Below, piece by piece: positions 1 through 6,807 of a DNA stretch of 9,822 nucleotides. Origin of the DNA: Alphaproteobacteria bacterium. Lineage in GTDB: Bacteria > Pseudomonadota > Alphaproteobacteria > Rickettsiales > VGDC01. The notes under the pieces were generated by a model that did no database searches, had not been told where the DNA came from, and worked only from the letters and a program-made list of their open reading frames with translations. The DNA lies in the NCBI GenBank assembly GCA_016869895.1, contig VGDC01000041.1, positions 1 through 9,822 of the forward strand, written 5' to 3'. Positions within the stretch are counted from its first letter, which is position 1. Each line of letters opens with the position of its first letter. The translations under genes and the position numbers were made by a program.

Positions 1-1461
1 CTCATGCCCATTTTCCTTGGCTTCATCGGGCTGCACTTCATGCTGATTGTTGCAGGCATATTCGGCCATTCAGAAGGGGTATCCCTCCTCGTGCCGGAAG
101 CCGTGGCAGAAACCAAATCCATGGCAAGCGAGGTCGGCTGGCTGGCGGTTCTGGCCTTGCTGTTCAAGGCATTCTCGCTGGGTGGCGGCACATACACGGG
201 TATCGAAGCGGTGTCGAACTCCATGCATCATCTGGCTGAACCGAAGGTGCGCACAGGCAAGATGACGATGATCGCCATCGCCGCTTCGCTGGCCTTCATG
301 GCCTGCGGCATCATCATGCTCTATCTGCTGTGGGACGTGGAAAAGGTCGCGGGTGAAACGTTGAACGCCACAGCCTTCAAGGCCATCACAGCCGACTGGC
401 ACATCGGCGACATGAATGTGTCGGGCTGGGTCGTGGGCGTGACGATGATATTCTCGGCCGGCCTACTTTTCGTGGCGGGTAATGCCGGGTTTATCGCTGG
501 GCCTGCGGTGCTGGCGAATATGGCCATAGACCGCTGGATGCCCCATTCCTTCAGCCTGCTCTCCAACCGTCTGGTCACGAAGAACGGCATTCTGCTGATG
601 GGCTTCGCCGCTGCGGGCGCGCTGCTCATCACGGGTGGTCAGGTGCATCTGCTCGTGGTCTTATATAGTATCAACGTGTTCCTCACCTTCTCGCTCTCGC
701 TGGCGGGATTGAGCAGCTATCGCTGGCGCAAACGTCGCCGCAAAGGCTCTTTGCGCAAACTCATCATCCCATTCGTGTCGCTCATCATCTGCGTGTTCAT
801 CCTTGGAGTGACCATCTTCGAGAAATTCACCACCGGCGGCTGGATCACCATCTTTGTCACGGGTGGACTCATCGCCCTCGGTTTCTGGATTCGCAAGCAA
901 TACGACAAGGTGGCATGTCAGGTGCGGCAGACGGAAGAGGTGCTGGCACAGGCATTCTCCAAGAAGCGGCAGCGCGCGGAAACGCAGGTGCCGGAGGTCG
1001 ATCCCGAAAAGCCGACTGCCGTGTTCATCATCGATGAAACCGCCGCCAGCGGCTTACACACGCTCCTCTGGGTGCAGCGCGAGTTCCCCCGCACCTACAC
1101 CAATTTCATCTTCGCCAGCGTCGCGGAATTCGACACTGAAGAATTAGTGGATGACAACAAGTGGCGGCGCCTGAACGTCAACACCACGACGCGCTTGCAA
1201 CAATACGTGGATTATTGCCATGACCGTGGCATCCCCAGCAAGTATTACCACGCTTTCAGCATAGACGTGGCGCAGCGCATGGAGGAGCTGGCCGACCAGA
1301 TCGCACAGGATTACCCACGTGCGACCTTCTTCGGTGCGAAAGTCATCTCTGATGATGAGAATTTCTTCACACAACTGCTGCATAATAAAATCATCTACAT
1401 CCTCCAGAAGCGATTGCATAACCGCGGGAAGACGATGATTATCATGCCCATGAAGTTATAA
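1..1461 (+). CDS. APC-superfamily amino acid permease-like protein with soluble C-terminal domain (5' partial)
   Basis: The frame is open from base 1, so the true start lies off the left edge and the Met at base 4 is probably internal. About 485 residues are visible. Numbering from that Met, residues 1-297 hold roughly eight hydrophobic segments (about 3-22, 45-60, 88-110, 141-160, 194-211, 214-237, 254-272, 279-296). The motif GGGTYTGIEAVSN (60-72) is typical of APC-family amino acid/polyamine permeases, which normally have about 12 helices, so the first few are missing. A basic loop (RWRKRRRKGSLRK, 240-252) separates late helices. After the last helix, about 190 hydrophilic residues follow; 337-485 alternate strand-like and helix-like stretches (TAVFIIDETAASGLHTLLWV) and may be a universal-stress-like cytoplasmic domain. 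The substrate cannot be told. It converges on the next gene, stop to stop, with 9 bases between them. Confidence 0.85.
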   Translation, partial: LMPIFLGFIGLHFMLIVAGIFGHSEGVSLLVPEAVAETKSMASEVGWLAVLALLFKAFSLGGGTYTGIEAVSNSMHHLAEPKVRTGKMTMIAIAASLAFMACGIIMLYLLWDVEKVAGETLNATAFKAITADWHIGDMNVSGWVVGVTMIFSAGLLFVAGNAGFIAGPAVLANMAIDRWMPHSFSLLSNRLVTKNGILLMGFAAAGALLITGGQVHLLVVLYSINVFLTFSLSLAGLSSYRWRKRRRKGSLRKLIIPFVSLIICVFILGVTIFEKFTTGGWITIFVTGGLIALGFWIRKQYDKVACQVRQTEEVLAQAFSKKRQRAETQVPEVDPEKPTAVFIIDETAASGLHTLLWVQREFPRTYTNFIFASVAEFDTEELVDDNKWRRLNVNTTTRLQQYVDYCHDRGIPSKYYHAFSIDVAQRMEELADQIAQDYPRATFFGAKVISDDENFFTQLLHNKIIYILQKRLHNRGKTMIIMPMKL

Positions 1462-1470
1462 GCGTAAGCT

Positions 1471-1968
1471 TTAGAAAGAAGTTGTGATAAGGGTTTCTGG
1501 GCTTGCGTCTTTCAACACTTCCAGCAAGTCTGGCAGGGCGAGCGCGACGCAACCTTCCGTGCCGACATATCCGGGGCGCGCGACGTGCATGAAGATAGCG
1601 CTGCCCTTGCCCGGCACGATGGGCGCGTCGTTATAGCCCATCGGCACGACGACATCATAGACATCATCTTCGCGCCAGAGCTTTTCATGGGACGCCGCAA
1701 ACGGCAGTTTCACATGCGTGTTATAGGCCGGATGCTCCGGCGCATCGCACCAGCCATCATCCGGCTGTATGACGCGTAATGGCAGGTTCGTGACGGGAGC
1801 TGCTATCTTATCAGCGCGATACCAGCATTCGCGCAATGCATATGTGCCGATGGGCGTGCAGTTGTCACCTTCGCGTTTTTCAACGGAAAAGCCGTTTTTT
1901 CCAGTGGAAATGGGGTAGATTTTATCGTTAAATTCGATCTTACCCGCTGAAATCACACGAAGATTCAT
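1471..1968 (-). CDS. YkuD-fold L,D-transpeptidase-like protein
   Basis: This 165-residue protein fits the short YkuD/ErfK-type family (COG3786-like). L,D-transpeptidases form 3-3 crosslinks in peptidoglycan or attach proteins to it through a catalytic cysteine. Visible marks are PIGTYAL (39-45), the usual substrate-side segment, and the catalytic region MHVARPGYVGTEGCVAL (127-143), which has His128 and the presumed nucleophile Cys140. The canonical S/T-x-G-C signature is present as TEGC. There is no N-terminal signal peptide or membrane anchor, so export, and therefore access to the wall, is not explained by the sequence. The start codon overlaps the dxs stop in an ATGA arrangement (4 bases), which suggests translational coupling; an AGG lies about 8 bases upstream. 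It is the last gene of the regulator-dxs cluster. Family assignment is good, but activity on peptidoglycan is inferred. Confidence 0.85.
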   Translation of the reverse strand: MNLRVISAGKIEFNDKIYPISTGKNGFSVEKREGDNCTPIGTYALRECWYRADKIAAPVTNLPLRVIQPDDGWCDAPEHPAYNTHVKLPFAASHEKLWREDDVYDVVVPMGYNDAPIVPGKGSAIFMHVARPGYVGTEGCVALALPDLLEVLKDASPETLITTSF

Positions 1969-3902
1969 CGTTTCGCCTGTGCTCTCGACGCATTCGCCTG
2001 CGCCAGCGCGGCATCGAAGGCCGCAACGATTTGCTTGGCGTTCAGCCCTGCTTCATCATACATCACATGCGGCTTGTTCTGCGCAATGAACGTGTCCGGC
2101 AGGAACAACGGCAACAGACGGGCATATTTCGGATATTCCAGCCAGCCCTTCTGGGCAGCCAGTGTCACCACATGGGAGCCGAAACCGCCGATGCTGCCTT
2201 CTTCCACCGTCACAACCACTTCGTGGTCAAGCAACAGGCGTTCCAGCAATGCCTCATCAATCGGTTTGGCGAAGCGGGCATCGGCGACGGTGGTCGAAAG
2301 ACCACGCGCGTTAAGTTCTTCGGCGGCTTTCAGAGCTTCTTCAAGGCGTGTGCCGAGCGAAAGAATCGCCAGCTTGCTGCCCTGTTTAACAATACGGCCT
2401 TTACCGATTTCCAGCACTTCTCCGCGCTCCGGAAGCTTCGCACCCGTACCTTCGCCGCGTGGATAGCGGAAGGCTATCGGGCCGGATTCATGCGCCGCAG
2501 CGGTGGCGACCATATGCTTCAATTCCGCTTCATCGGCAGCGGCCATGACCACGAAATTCGGCAGGGATGCAAGATAAGTCACATCGAACGCGCCCGCATG
2601 GGTCGGGCCATCCGCGCCCACAAGCCCCGCACGGTCGATGGCGAAACGCACAGGCAGGTTCTGGATAGCGACATCATGCACCACTTGGTCATAGGCGCGT
2701 TGCAGGAAGGTGGAGTAAATCGCGCAGAAGGGCTTATAGCCTTCCGTGGCCATGCCTGCCGCGAAGGTGACGGCGTGCTGCTCGGCGATACCGACATCGA
2801 ATGTGCGCTCAGGGAATCGCTTCTCAAAGATATCCACGCCCGTGCCGGAAGACATGGCGGCGGTGATGGCGACGATTTTGCTGTCCTGTTCGGCTTCCTG
2901 TACAAGGGATTCGCCGAATACCTTGGTGTAGCTCGGCGCGCCAGCGGCGGCTTTCTGCTGGCTGCCCGTCACCACGTCGAATTTCACCACGCCGTGGTAT
3001 TTATCGGCAGCGGCTTCCGCAGGGGCATAACCGTGGCCTTTGTGGGTCACCACATGGATGAGCACAGGGCCGCTTTGTTTCTCGTCCCGCACGTTCTTCA
3101 GCACAGGCATCAGATGCGCGAGGTTATGACCGTCAATCGGCCCGACATAATAGATGCCCAGTTCCTCGAACATCGTGCCGCCGGTGGCGAGGCCACGGGC
3201 GTATTTCTCGGCCTTTTTCGCCATGCGCAACAGTGGGCCGGGGAATTTGCTGGCCACGGTCTTCGCGTGATGGCGAAGCGTGCGGTATTTGTGGGAAGAC
3301 ACCATCTTCGACAGATAGGCACTGAACGCCCCGACAGGCGGTGCGATGGACATATCGTTATCATTCAGGATGATGATGAGGCGCGAACCGAGGTGCCCTG
3401 CGTTGTTCATCGCCTCGAAAGCCATGCCCGCGCTCATCGCGCCATCACCGATGACGGCGACCACATCAAAATCATCACCCGCCGCATCGCGCGCCGCAGC
3501 CATGCCCAAACCCGCCGAAATGGAGGTGGAGCTATGCCCCGCGCCGAACACGTCATATTCGCTTTCATCGCGCTTGCAGAAGCCGGAAAGGCCTTCCGGC
3601 TGGCGAATGGTGCGCATCCGCTCGCGGCGGCCTGTGAGAATCTTATGGGGATAGCTCTGATGGCCGACATCCCAGATGATTTTGTCTTTTGGCGTGTTGA
3701 ACGTGGCATGTAACGCCACGGTCAGTTCGACCACGCCCAGCCCCGCACCCAAATGGCCGCCCGTCTGCGAAACCGCCTCCACGAGATCGGTGCGCACTTC
3801 GTCGGAAAGCTGTTTCAGCTGCTCCAGCGAAAGCCCGCGGATGTCCGCAGGGCAATGCACCTTGTCGAGTAACGGGGTTTTAGTGTTGGGCGTTTCAGTC
3901 AT
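1965..3902 (-). CDS. dxs: 1-deoxy-D-xylulose-5-phosphate synthase
   Basis: The enzyme condenses pyruvate and glyceraldehyde 3-phosphate, with thiamine diphosphate, to 1-deoxy-D-xylulose 5-phosphate. This is the first committed step of the MEP route to isoprenoids and also feeds thiamine and pyridoxal synthesis. The 645 residues match the usual size (about 620-650). The N-terminal ThDP domain shows GGHLGAGLGVVELTVALH (48-65, with His50), WDVGHQSYPHKILTGRR (77-93), the metal/ThDP-binding GDGAMSAGMAFEAMNNAG (152-169) and LNDNDMSIAPPVG (179-191). The transketolase pyrimidine domain follows, with DVGIAEQHAVTFAAGMA (369-385, Glu374 being the expected ThDP-activating glutamate) and DRAGLVGADGPTHAGAFD (423-440). 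The C-terminal third is the transketolase C domain. No key residue appears lost. The start is favoured by a strong AAGGAAG site that overlaps the upstream regulator's stop codon. The usual xseB-ispA neighbours are absent from this side. Confidence 0.98.
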   Translation of the reverse strand: MTETPNTKTPLLDKVHCPADIRGLSLEQLKQLSDEVRTDLVEAVSQTGGHLGAGLGVVELTVALHATFNTPKDKIIWDVGHQSYPHKILTGRRERMRTIRQPEGLSGFCKRDESEYDVFGAGHSSTSISAGLGMAAARDAAGDDFDVVAVIGDGAMSAGMAFEAMNNAGHLGSRLIIILNDNDMSIAPPVGAFSAYLSKMVSSHKYRTLRHHAKTVASKFPGPLLRMAKKAEKYARGLATGGTMFEELGIYYVGPIDGHNLAHLMPVLKNVRDEKQSGPVLIHVVTHKGHGYAPAEAAADKYHGVVKFDVVTGSQQKAAAGAPSYTKVFGESLVQEAEQDSKIVAITAAMSSGTGVDIFEKRFPERTFDVGIAEQHAVTFAAGMATEGYKPFCAIYSTFLQRAYDQVVHDVAIQNLPVRFAIDRAGLVGADGPTHAGAFDVTYLASLPNFVVMAAADEAELKHMVATAAAHESGPIAFRYPRGEGTGAKLPERGEVLEIGKGRIVKQGSKLAILSLGTRLEEALKAAEELNARGLSTTVADARFAKPIDEALLERLLLDHEVVVTVEEGSIGGFGSHVVTLAAQKGWLEYPKYARLLPLFLPDTFIAQNKPHVMYDEAGLNAKQIVAAFDAALAQANASRAQAKR

Positions 3903-3905
3903 ATT

Positions 3906-3913
3906 CTTCCTTA
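3906..3913 (-). promoter_or_regulatory. dxs ribosome binding site overlapping upstream stop codon
   Basis: On the minus strand the sequence reads TAAGGAAG-AAT-ATG. The TAA is the stop of the TetR-type gene and is part of a near-perfect Shine-Dalgarno element, with the GGA core 5-6 bases before the dxs ATG. This supports both the chosen dxs start and translational coupling of the regulator to dxs. Confidence 0.75.
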
Positions 3914-4693
3914 ACGCCCCATGGCGAACAGGTCGCCCAGAGCTGCCTGCTCTTCCACTTCGGGAGCAGCGGGTTTCGCCTTTTTCTTGGCGGCAGGCTT
4001 GGCTTCCGCCAGTTCGGTGACATTATCCGCCACCTCCACCGTCTCGGTTTTAGGCTCAACAGTTTTCTTGGCGGCTTTCTTCGGTGCGGCTTCCACCGCG
4101 ACTGGCTCAGCCAATGCGCGGGAAACGAATTCCTGACATTTCGCGGCCAGTGCATCGCGGTCAAGCGACTGGGCGGAAAGCAGGAAGTTCAGCCAAGAAC
4201 CGCGGATGAGCGCGTGTAGTTCATAAGCGAAGACTTCGGCAGGAACAGATGGTGCCACCAGCTGCGCGTAGATTTCCTGCACCTTACCGAGGCAGACCGC
4301 ATCCGCCGCCGCGATGATTTTCTTATATTCGTTGTGCGAACTTGCATGACCCCAGAACGCCACCCACACGGCCAGCTTCTTCTGGCTGCACAAGGCGCTG
4401 GTGAAATGCGCGTTCACAATAGCGCGCAGCGCGTCTTCCGGTTTCGCATCCGCACCCGCTTTCTCCAGCGCACGCTCCCAAGCCCCCGCATATTCATCCG
4501 CGAGGTATTGGCAGGTCTCCTGCATCATGCTTTCTTTGGCGGTGAAATAGAAGTTCACGATGCCGCGCGACATGCCCGCGCCTTGCGACACATGCGCGAT
4601 AGTCGTTTCCGACAAGCCGCGCTTGGCGATGGACGCGATATTCGCATCGATAAGTTGCTGTTTACGCTTATCTTTCACATTAATGCGCGGCAT
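3911..4693 (-). CDS. TetR/AcrR-family regulator, BetI-like, with low-complexity C-terminal tail
   Basis: This 260-residue protein is a TetR-type repressor. Residues about 10-57 form the DNA-binding domain, with the helix-turn-helix in TTIAHVSQGAGMSRGIVNFYF (30-50). Residues about 60-195 form the ligand-binding and dimer domain; LAVWVAFWGHA (107-117) strongly recalls BetI, the choline-responsive repressor of betaine genes. BetI proteins are about 195 residues, and this one carries about 63 extra. The tail (197-260) is rich in Ala, Lys, Pro and Glu (APKKAAKK, KPAAKKKAKPAAP) and ends in the non-repetitive LGDLFAMGR. No choline or betaine genes are visible; its neighbour 8 bases downstream is dxs. 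The ATG at 4693 has a poor Shine-Dalgarno site and lies just after a candidate promoter and operator. Family is sure; the ligand and targets are unknown, so the betI symbol is withheld. Confidence 0.88.
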   Translation of the reverse strand: MPRINVKDKRKQQLIDANIASIAKRGLSETTIAHVSQGAGMSRGIVNFYFTAKESMMQETCQYLADEYAGAWERALEKAGADAKPEDALRAIVNAHFTSALCSQKKLAVWVAFWGHASSHNEYKKIIAAADAVCLGKVQEIYAQLVAPSVPAEVFAYELHALIRGSWLNFLLSAQSLDRDALAAKCQEFVSRALAEPVAVEAAPKKAAKKTVEPKTETVEVADNVTELAEAKPAAKKKAKPAAPEVEEQAALGDLFAMGR

Positions 4694-4703
4694 GTACGTT
4701 CAA
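4692..4703 (-). promoter_or_regulatory. Candidate TetR/BetI-type operator overlapping the regulator start
   Basis: The minus strand reads TTGAACGTACAT, which matches 10 of 12 positions of the perfect palindrome TTGAACGTTCAA. From memory, operators of BetI-type regulators have a core of this kind. The last three bases fall at the ATG of the regulator gene, a suitable place for autorepression. The half-site GTTCAAC (plus strand, 4698-4704) recurs at 4732-4738. The regulatory role is inferred. Confidence 0.4.
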
Positions 4704-4708
4704 CCAAT

Positions 4709-4737
4709 TTTCTAGGTGTTATTTTCTGGAGGTTCAA
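4709..4737 (-). promoter_or_regulatory. Candidate sigma70-type promoter for the regulator-dxs-transpeptidase cluster
   Basis: On the minus strand, TTGAAC (4737-4732) and TAGAAA (4714-4709) are separated by exactly 17 bases. Each matches four of six consensus positions. Transcription would begin near 4702, giving a very short leader before the ATG at 4693 and placing the candidate operator over the start point. The match is moderate, and the prediction rests on position and spacing. Confidence 0.4.
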
Positions 4738-4830
4738 CATTATTACACCCCCGGCAGGACGCTGGCAACCGCCGAATCATGATTTTTTCGTGCAGATTTG
4801 TAAGGCGCGGAAGGGGCTGGATATTTCCCC

Positions 4831-4839
4831 TGTGGATAA
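4831..4839 (-). promoter_or_regulatory. Perfect DnaA-box consensus sequence
   Basis: The minus strand reads TTATCCACA, an exact match to the DnaA-box consensus TTATNCACA. It lies ten bases beyond the hslO stop codon, in the intergenic stretch before the regulator gene. No cluster of further boxes or replication gene is seen, so it is not an origin on this evidence. It may be a lone regulatory DnaA site or chance. Confidence 0.35.
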
Positions 4840-4848
4840 GTTTTCGCC

Positions 4849-5844
4849 TTATTCGACCGCGTTTTGACGGATGCGCGCGATGTCGTCGTCGCGGAACACT
4901 TCCGTCTTGTTACAGAACTGGCAACTGACGCTGATGACCCCGTCATGCTTCATCTCTTCGATGTCCTCATCGGGGAAATTCCCTAGCACATCCTCGATAC
5001 GCTCGCGGGAGCAACGGCAATTCACTTGCAACTGCTTCGGCTCATACACCCAGACTCCATCTTCATTGAACAAACGCACCAGAAGCGTCTGCGGCGAGAG
5101 GGTCGGGTTCAGCAACTCCTCGTTCTTAACGGTGTTCATTAAGATGCGCGAGCGGTTCCAATCCTCGCCGTCATCTTCCAATTTGACCTTCTCGGCTTTG
5201 CCGCCCAAATCCGGCACGCGCTGAATCATCATGCCGCTGGCATACCATTTGTGCTTGCCGCCTTCGGCGATTTTGCCGACTGACACTTTAATGGAAACCT
5301 GCAACTGCTCGGATTGGGTGAAATACTCCTCCACCGCCTGCGCCAGCGTGTCGCCCGACAAAGCGACAATGCCTTGATACTGCTGCGTATCTGCCGCTGG
5401 CGTGATGGTGATAGCAAGGAAACCCGCCTCGCCGATAAGGTCTTTCAGGGAAATCTCCTCCTGCGTTTTCTCTAGCTCGCGGATGCGTGTAAGCGCATCG
5501 GGCGCCAGATCCGCATAACCACGGATGTCCCCATTCTCCTTCACATCGATGACCGTGAAGCCCACTGGCCCACGGATGGCATCATCCTGCTGCGCGCCCT
5601 TCACCTGCACCGTCAGCGAACCGCCATCATCCAGATTACCGGATAACATGCATGCCAGTACCGCTTGTTCCGCCAGAAGGCGCGAAACCGAATCGGGATA
5701 ATCATGGCGAGAGAGAATCACATCCATCGCCTGCCCAAGACGGATGAAATTGCCCTTCACATTGCTTTCATCAATCAGGAACGGCTGGAAGAAATCCGTG
5801 AAGCGCGAGTGGTTATCGTTTCCAGCAACAGTATTGATAATCAT
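4849..5844 (-). CDS. hslO: Hsp33 family redox-regulated molecular chaperone
   Basis: Hsp33 is a cytoplasmic holdase that is inactive while zinc-bound and reduced; oxidation of its cysteines switches it on under oxidative or hypochlorous stress. The 331-residue length is close to that of alphaproteobacterial members. The N-terminal domain includes AEQAVLACMLSGNLDDGGSL (58-77) and RGPVGFTVIDVKENGDIRGYADL (starting at 91), the usual substrate-binding core. The C-terminal zinc centre is complete: CRC (276-278) and CQFC (308-311), about 30 residues apart, so all four redox cysteines are kept. The chosen ATG has only a weak GGA element upstream. The gene follows argF after 40 bases on the same strand, a common alphaproteobacterial pairing. 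That gap carries a 12-bp palindrome next to the hslO start, so it may also be controlled separately. Confidence 0.95.
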   Translation of the reverse strand: MIINTVAGNDNHSRFTDFFQPFLIDESNVKGNFIRLGQAMDVILSRHDYPDSVSRLLAEQAVLACMLSGNLDDGGSLTVQVKGAQQDDAIRGPVGFTVIDVKENGDIRGYADLAPDALTRIRELEKTQEEISLKDLIGEAGFLAITITPAADTQQYQGIVALSGDTLAQAVEEYFTQSEQLQVSIKVSVGKIAEGGKHKWYASGMMIQRVPDLGGKAEKVKLEDDGEDWNRSRILMNTVKNEELLNPTLSPQTLLVRLFNEDGVWVYEPKQLQVNCRCSRERIEDVLGNFPDEDIEEMKHDGVISVSCQFCNKTEVFRDDDIARIRQNAVE

Positions 5845-5851
5845 GTTTATT

Positions 5852-5863
5852 CCAAATATTTGG
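5852..5863. repeat. 12-bp perfect palindrome just upstream of hslO
   Basis: CCAAATATTTGG is a perfect inverted repeat without a loop, ending 7 bases before the hslO ATG in the 40-base argF-hslO gap. Its size and symmetry suit a dimeric repressor, and it would cover the ribosome-binding area. No specific regulator can be named. Confidence 0.4.
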
Positions 5864-5884
5864 TTATGATTCTTAAACCAGAAC

Positions 5885-6805
5885 TTAAATTACACCAAGG
5901 CACCAAAGCAGTACGGCTTTTTGCACATGCAGGCGATTTTCCGCCTCGTCGAATACGACGGACTGTGGGCCATCGAGCACCGAATCCGTCACCTCTTCCC
6001 CGCGATGTGCGGGCAGACAATGCAGGAACAACGCCTTCGGGTCGGCCTTTGCCATCAGCGCATCATTCACCTGATAGGGCGCGAGCAATGCCTTGCGCTC
6101 TTCCGCGCCGCTCTGCCCCATTGACACCCACGTATCGGCAACGATGGCATGCGCGCCCTTCACTGCATCGTCAGCATTCTCGAAGAAACGGATGGTCGCG
6201 CCGTTCTCTTGCGCCCATTCCACTGTCTGCGCGCAGGGGCGCAGCGCATGTGGAACTGCCAAGTGTAGCACAAAACCGAAGCGTTGCGCAGCGACAATCC
6301 ACGAATTGGCCATGTTGTTGCCATCGCCCACCCATACCACCGTCTTGGCAGCGATAGGCCCGCGATGCTCCTCGAACACCAGAATATCCGCCAGCAGCTG
6401 GCAAGGATGATTATAGTCGGTCAACCCGTTGATGACGGGCACATCGGCGTATTTCGCAAGGTTGGTCAGCGTGTCATGCCCATGGCAGCGCAACATGATG
6501 GCATCCACGAAGCGCGAAAGCACCCGCGCCGTGTCGGGAATCGACTCGCCATGACCGATCTGGATGTCGTTCTTACCCAGATAAAGCGCCGTACCGCCCA
6601 GTTCATACATCCCCACCTCGAAAGATACGCGCGTGCGGGTGGAGGGCTTCTCGAAGACCATCGCCAGCTTTTTGCCCGCGAGGGGTGCATCCTGCGTGCC
6701 ACGCTCTTTCTTCAGACGTTCTGCATGGATGAGCAGGTGACGCAATTCCGCATAGGAAAGGTCACGAAAATCGAGGAAATGGCGTTTTCCAGACGGCAAT
6801 GGCAT
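5885..6805 (-). CDS. argF: Ornithine carbamoyltransferase (anabolic)
   Basis: The enzyme transfers the carbamoyl group from carbamoyl phosphate to ornithine, forming citrulline in arginine synthesis; it is a cytoplasmic trimer. The 306 residues match the usual size. The carbamoyl-phosphate loop is FEKPSTRTRVSFEVGMYELG (51-70, with STRTR at 55-59), followed by LRCHGHDTL (105-113) and HPCQLLAD (133-140), which are also conserved binding segments. The ornithine side shows DTWVSMG (224-230) and HCLPAHRGEEV (262-272), whose cysteine and arginine contact substrate. All diagnostic motifs are intact. The start follows the argD stop by 2 bases, which suggests coupled translation. Synthesis rather than catabolism is favoured by the argD neighbour and the absence of arginine-deiminase genes. 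Confidence 0.97.
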   Translation of the reverse strand: MPLPSGKRHFLDFRDLSYAELRHLLIHAERLKKERGTQDAPLAGKKLAMVFEKPSTRTRVSFEVGMYELGGTALYLGKNDIQIGHGESIPDTARVLSRFVDAIMLRCHGHDTLTNLAKYADVPVINGLTDYNHPCQLLADILVFEEHRGPIAAKTVVWVGDGNNMANSWIVAAQRFGFVLHLAVPHALRPCAQTVEWAQENGATIRFFENADDAVKGAHAIVADTWVSMGQSGAEERKALLAPYQVNDALMAKADPKALFLHCLPAHRGEEVTDSVLDGPQSVVFDEAENRLHVQKAVLLWCLGVI

Positions 6806-6807
6806 GG

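Noticed and set aside
1457..1473. Small hairpin AAGC-GTAA-GCTT between the convergent permease and transpeptidase genes
   Set aside because: Only four base pairs and no T tract on either strand; too weak to call a terminator.
2031..3713. A 560-codon open frame antisense to dxs
   Set aside because: It lies wholly within the well-supported dxs gene, its protein is rich in Arg, His and Gly with no recognisable motif, and it is the usual shadow of a GC-rich gene.
4775..4784. AATCATGATT palindrome in the hslO-regulator gap
   Set aside because: Ten bases only, not near a start or promoter element; likely chance in an AT-rich spot.
4811..4831. Hairpin AGGGG/CCCCT (minus strand) after hslO as a terminator
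   Set aside because: Five pairs with a 10-base loop, followed by TTCC and not a U run, so termination is not supported.
4694..4848. Possible replication origin, from the DnaA box and AT-rich pieces
   Set aside because: One box only, no cluster, no long AT-rich unwinding region and no dnaA, parAB, hemE or similar neighbour.
5873..5888. TTAA-N8-TTAA resembling a CtrA binding site between argF and hslO
   Set aside because: The CtrA consensus needs seven bases between the halves; there are eight, and the second half overlaps the argF stop.
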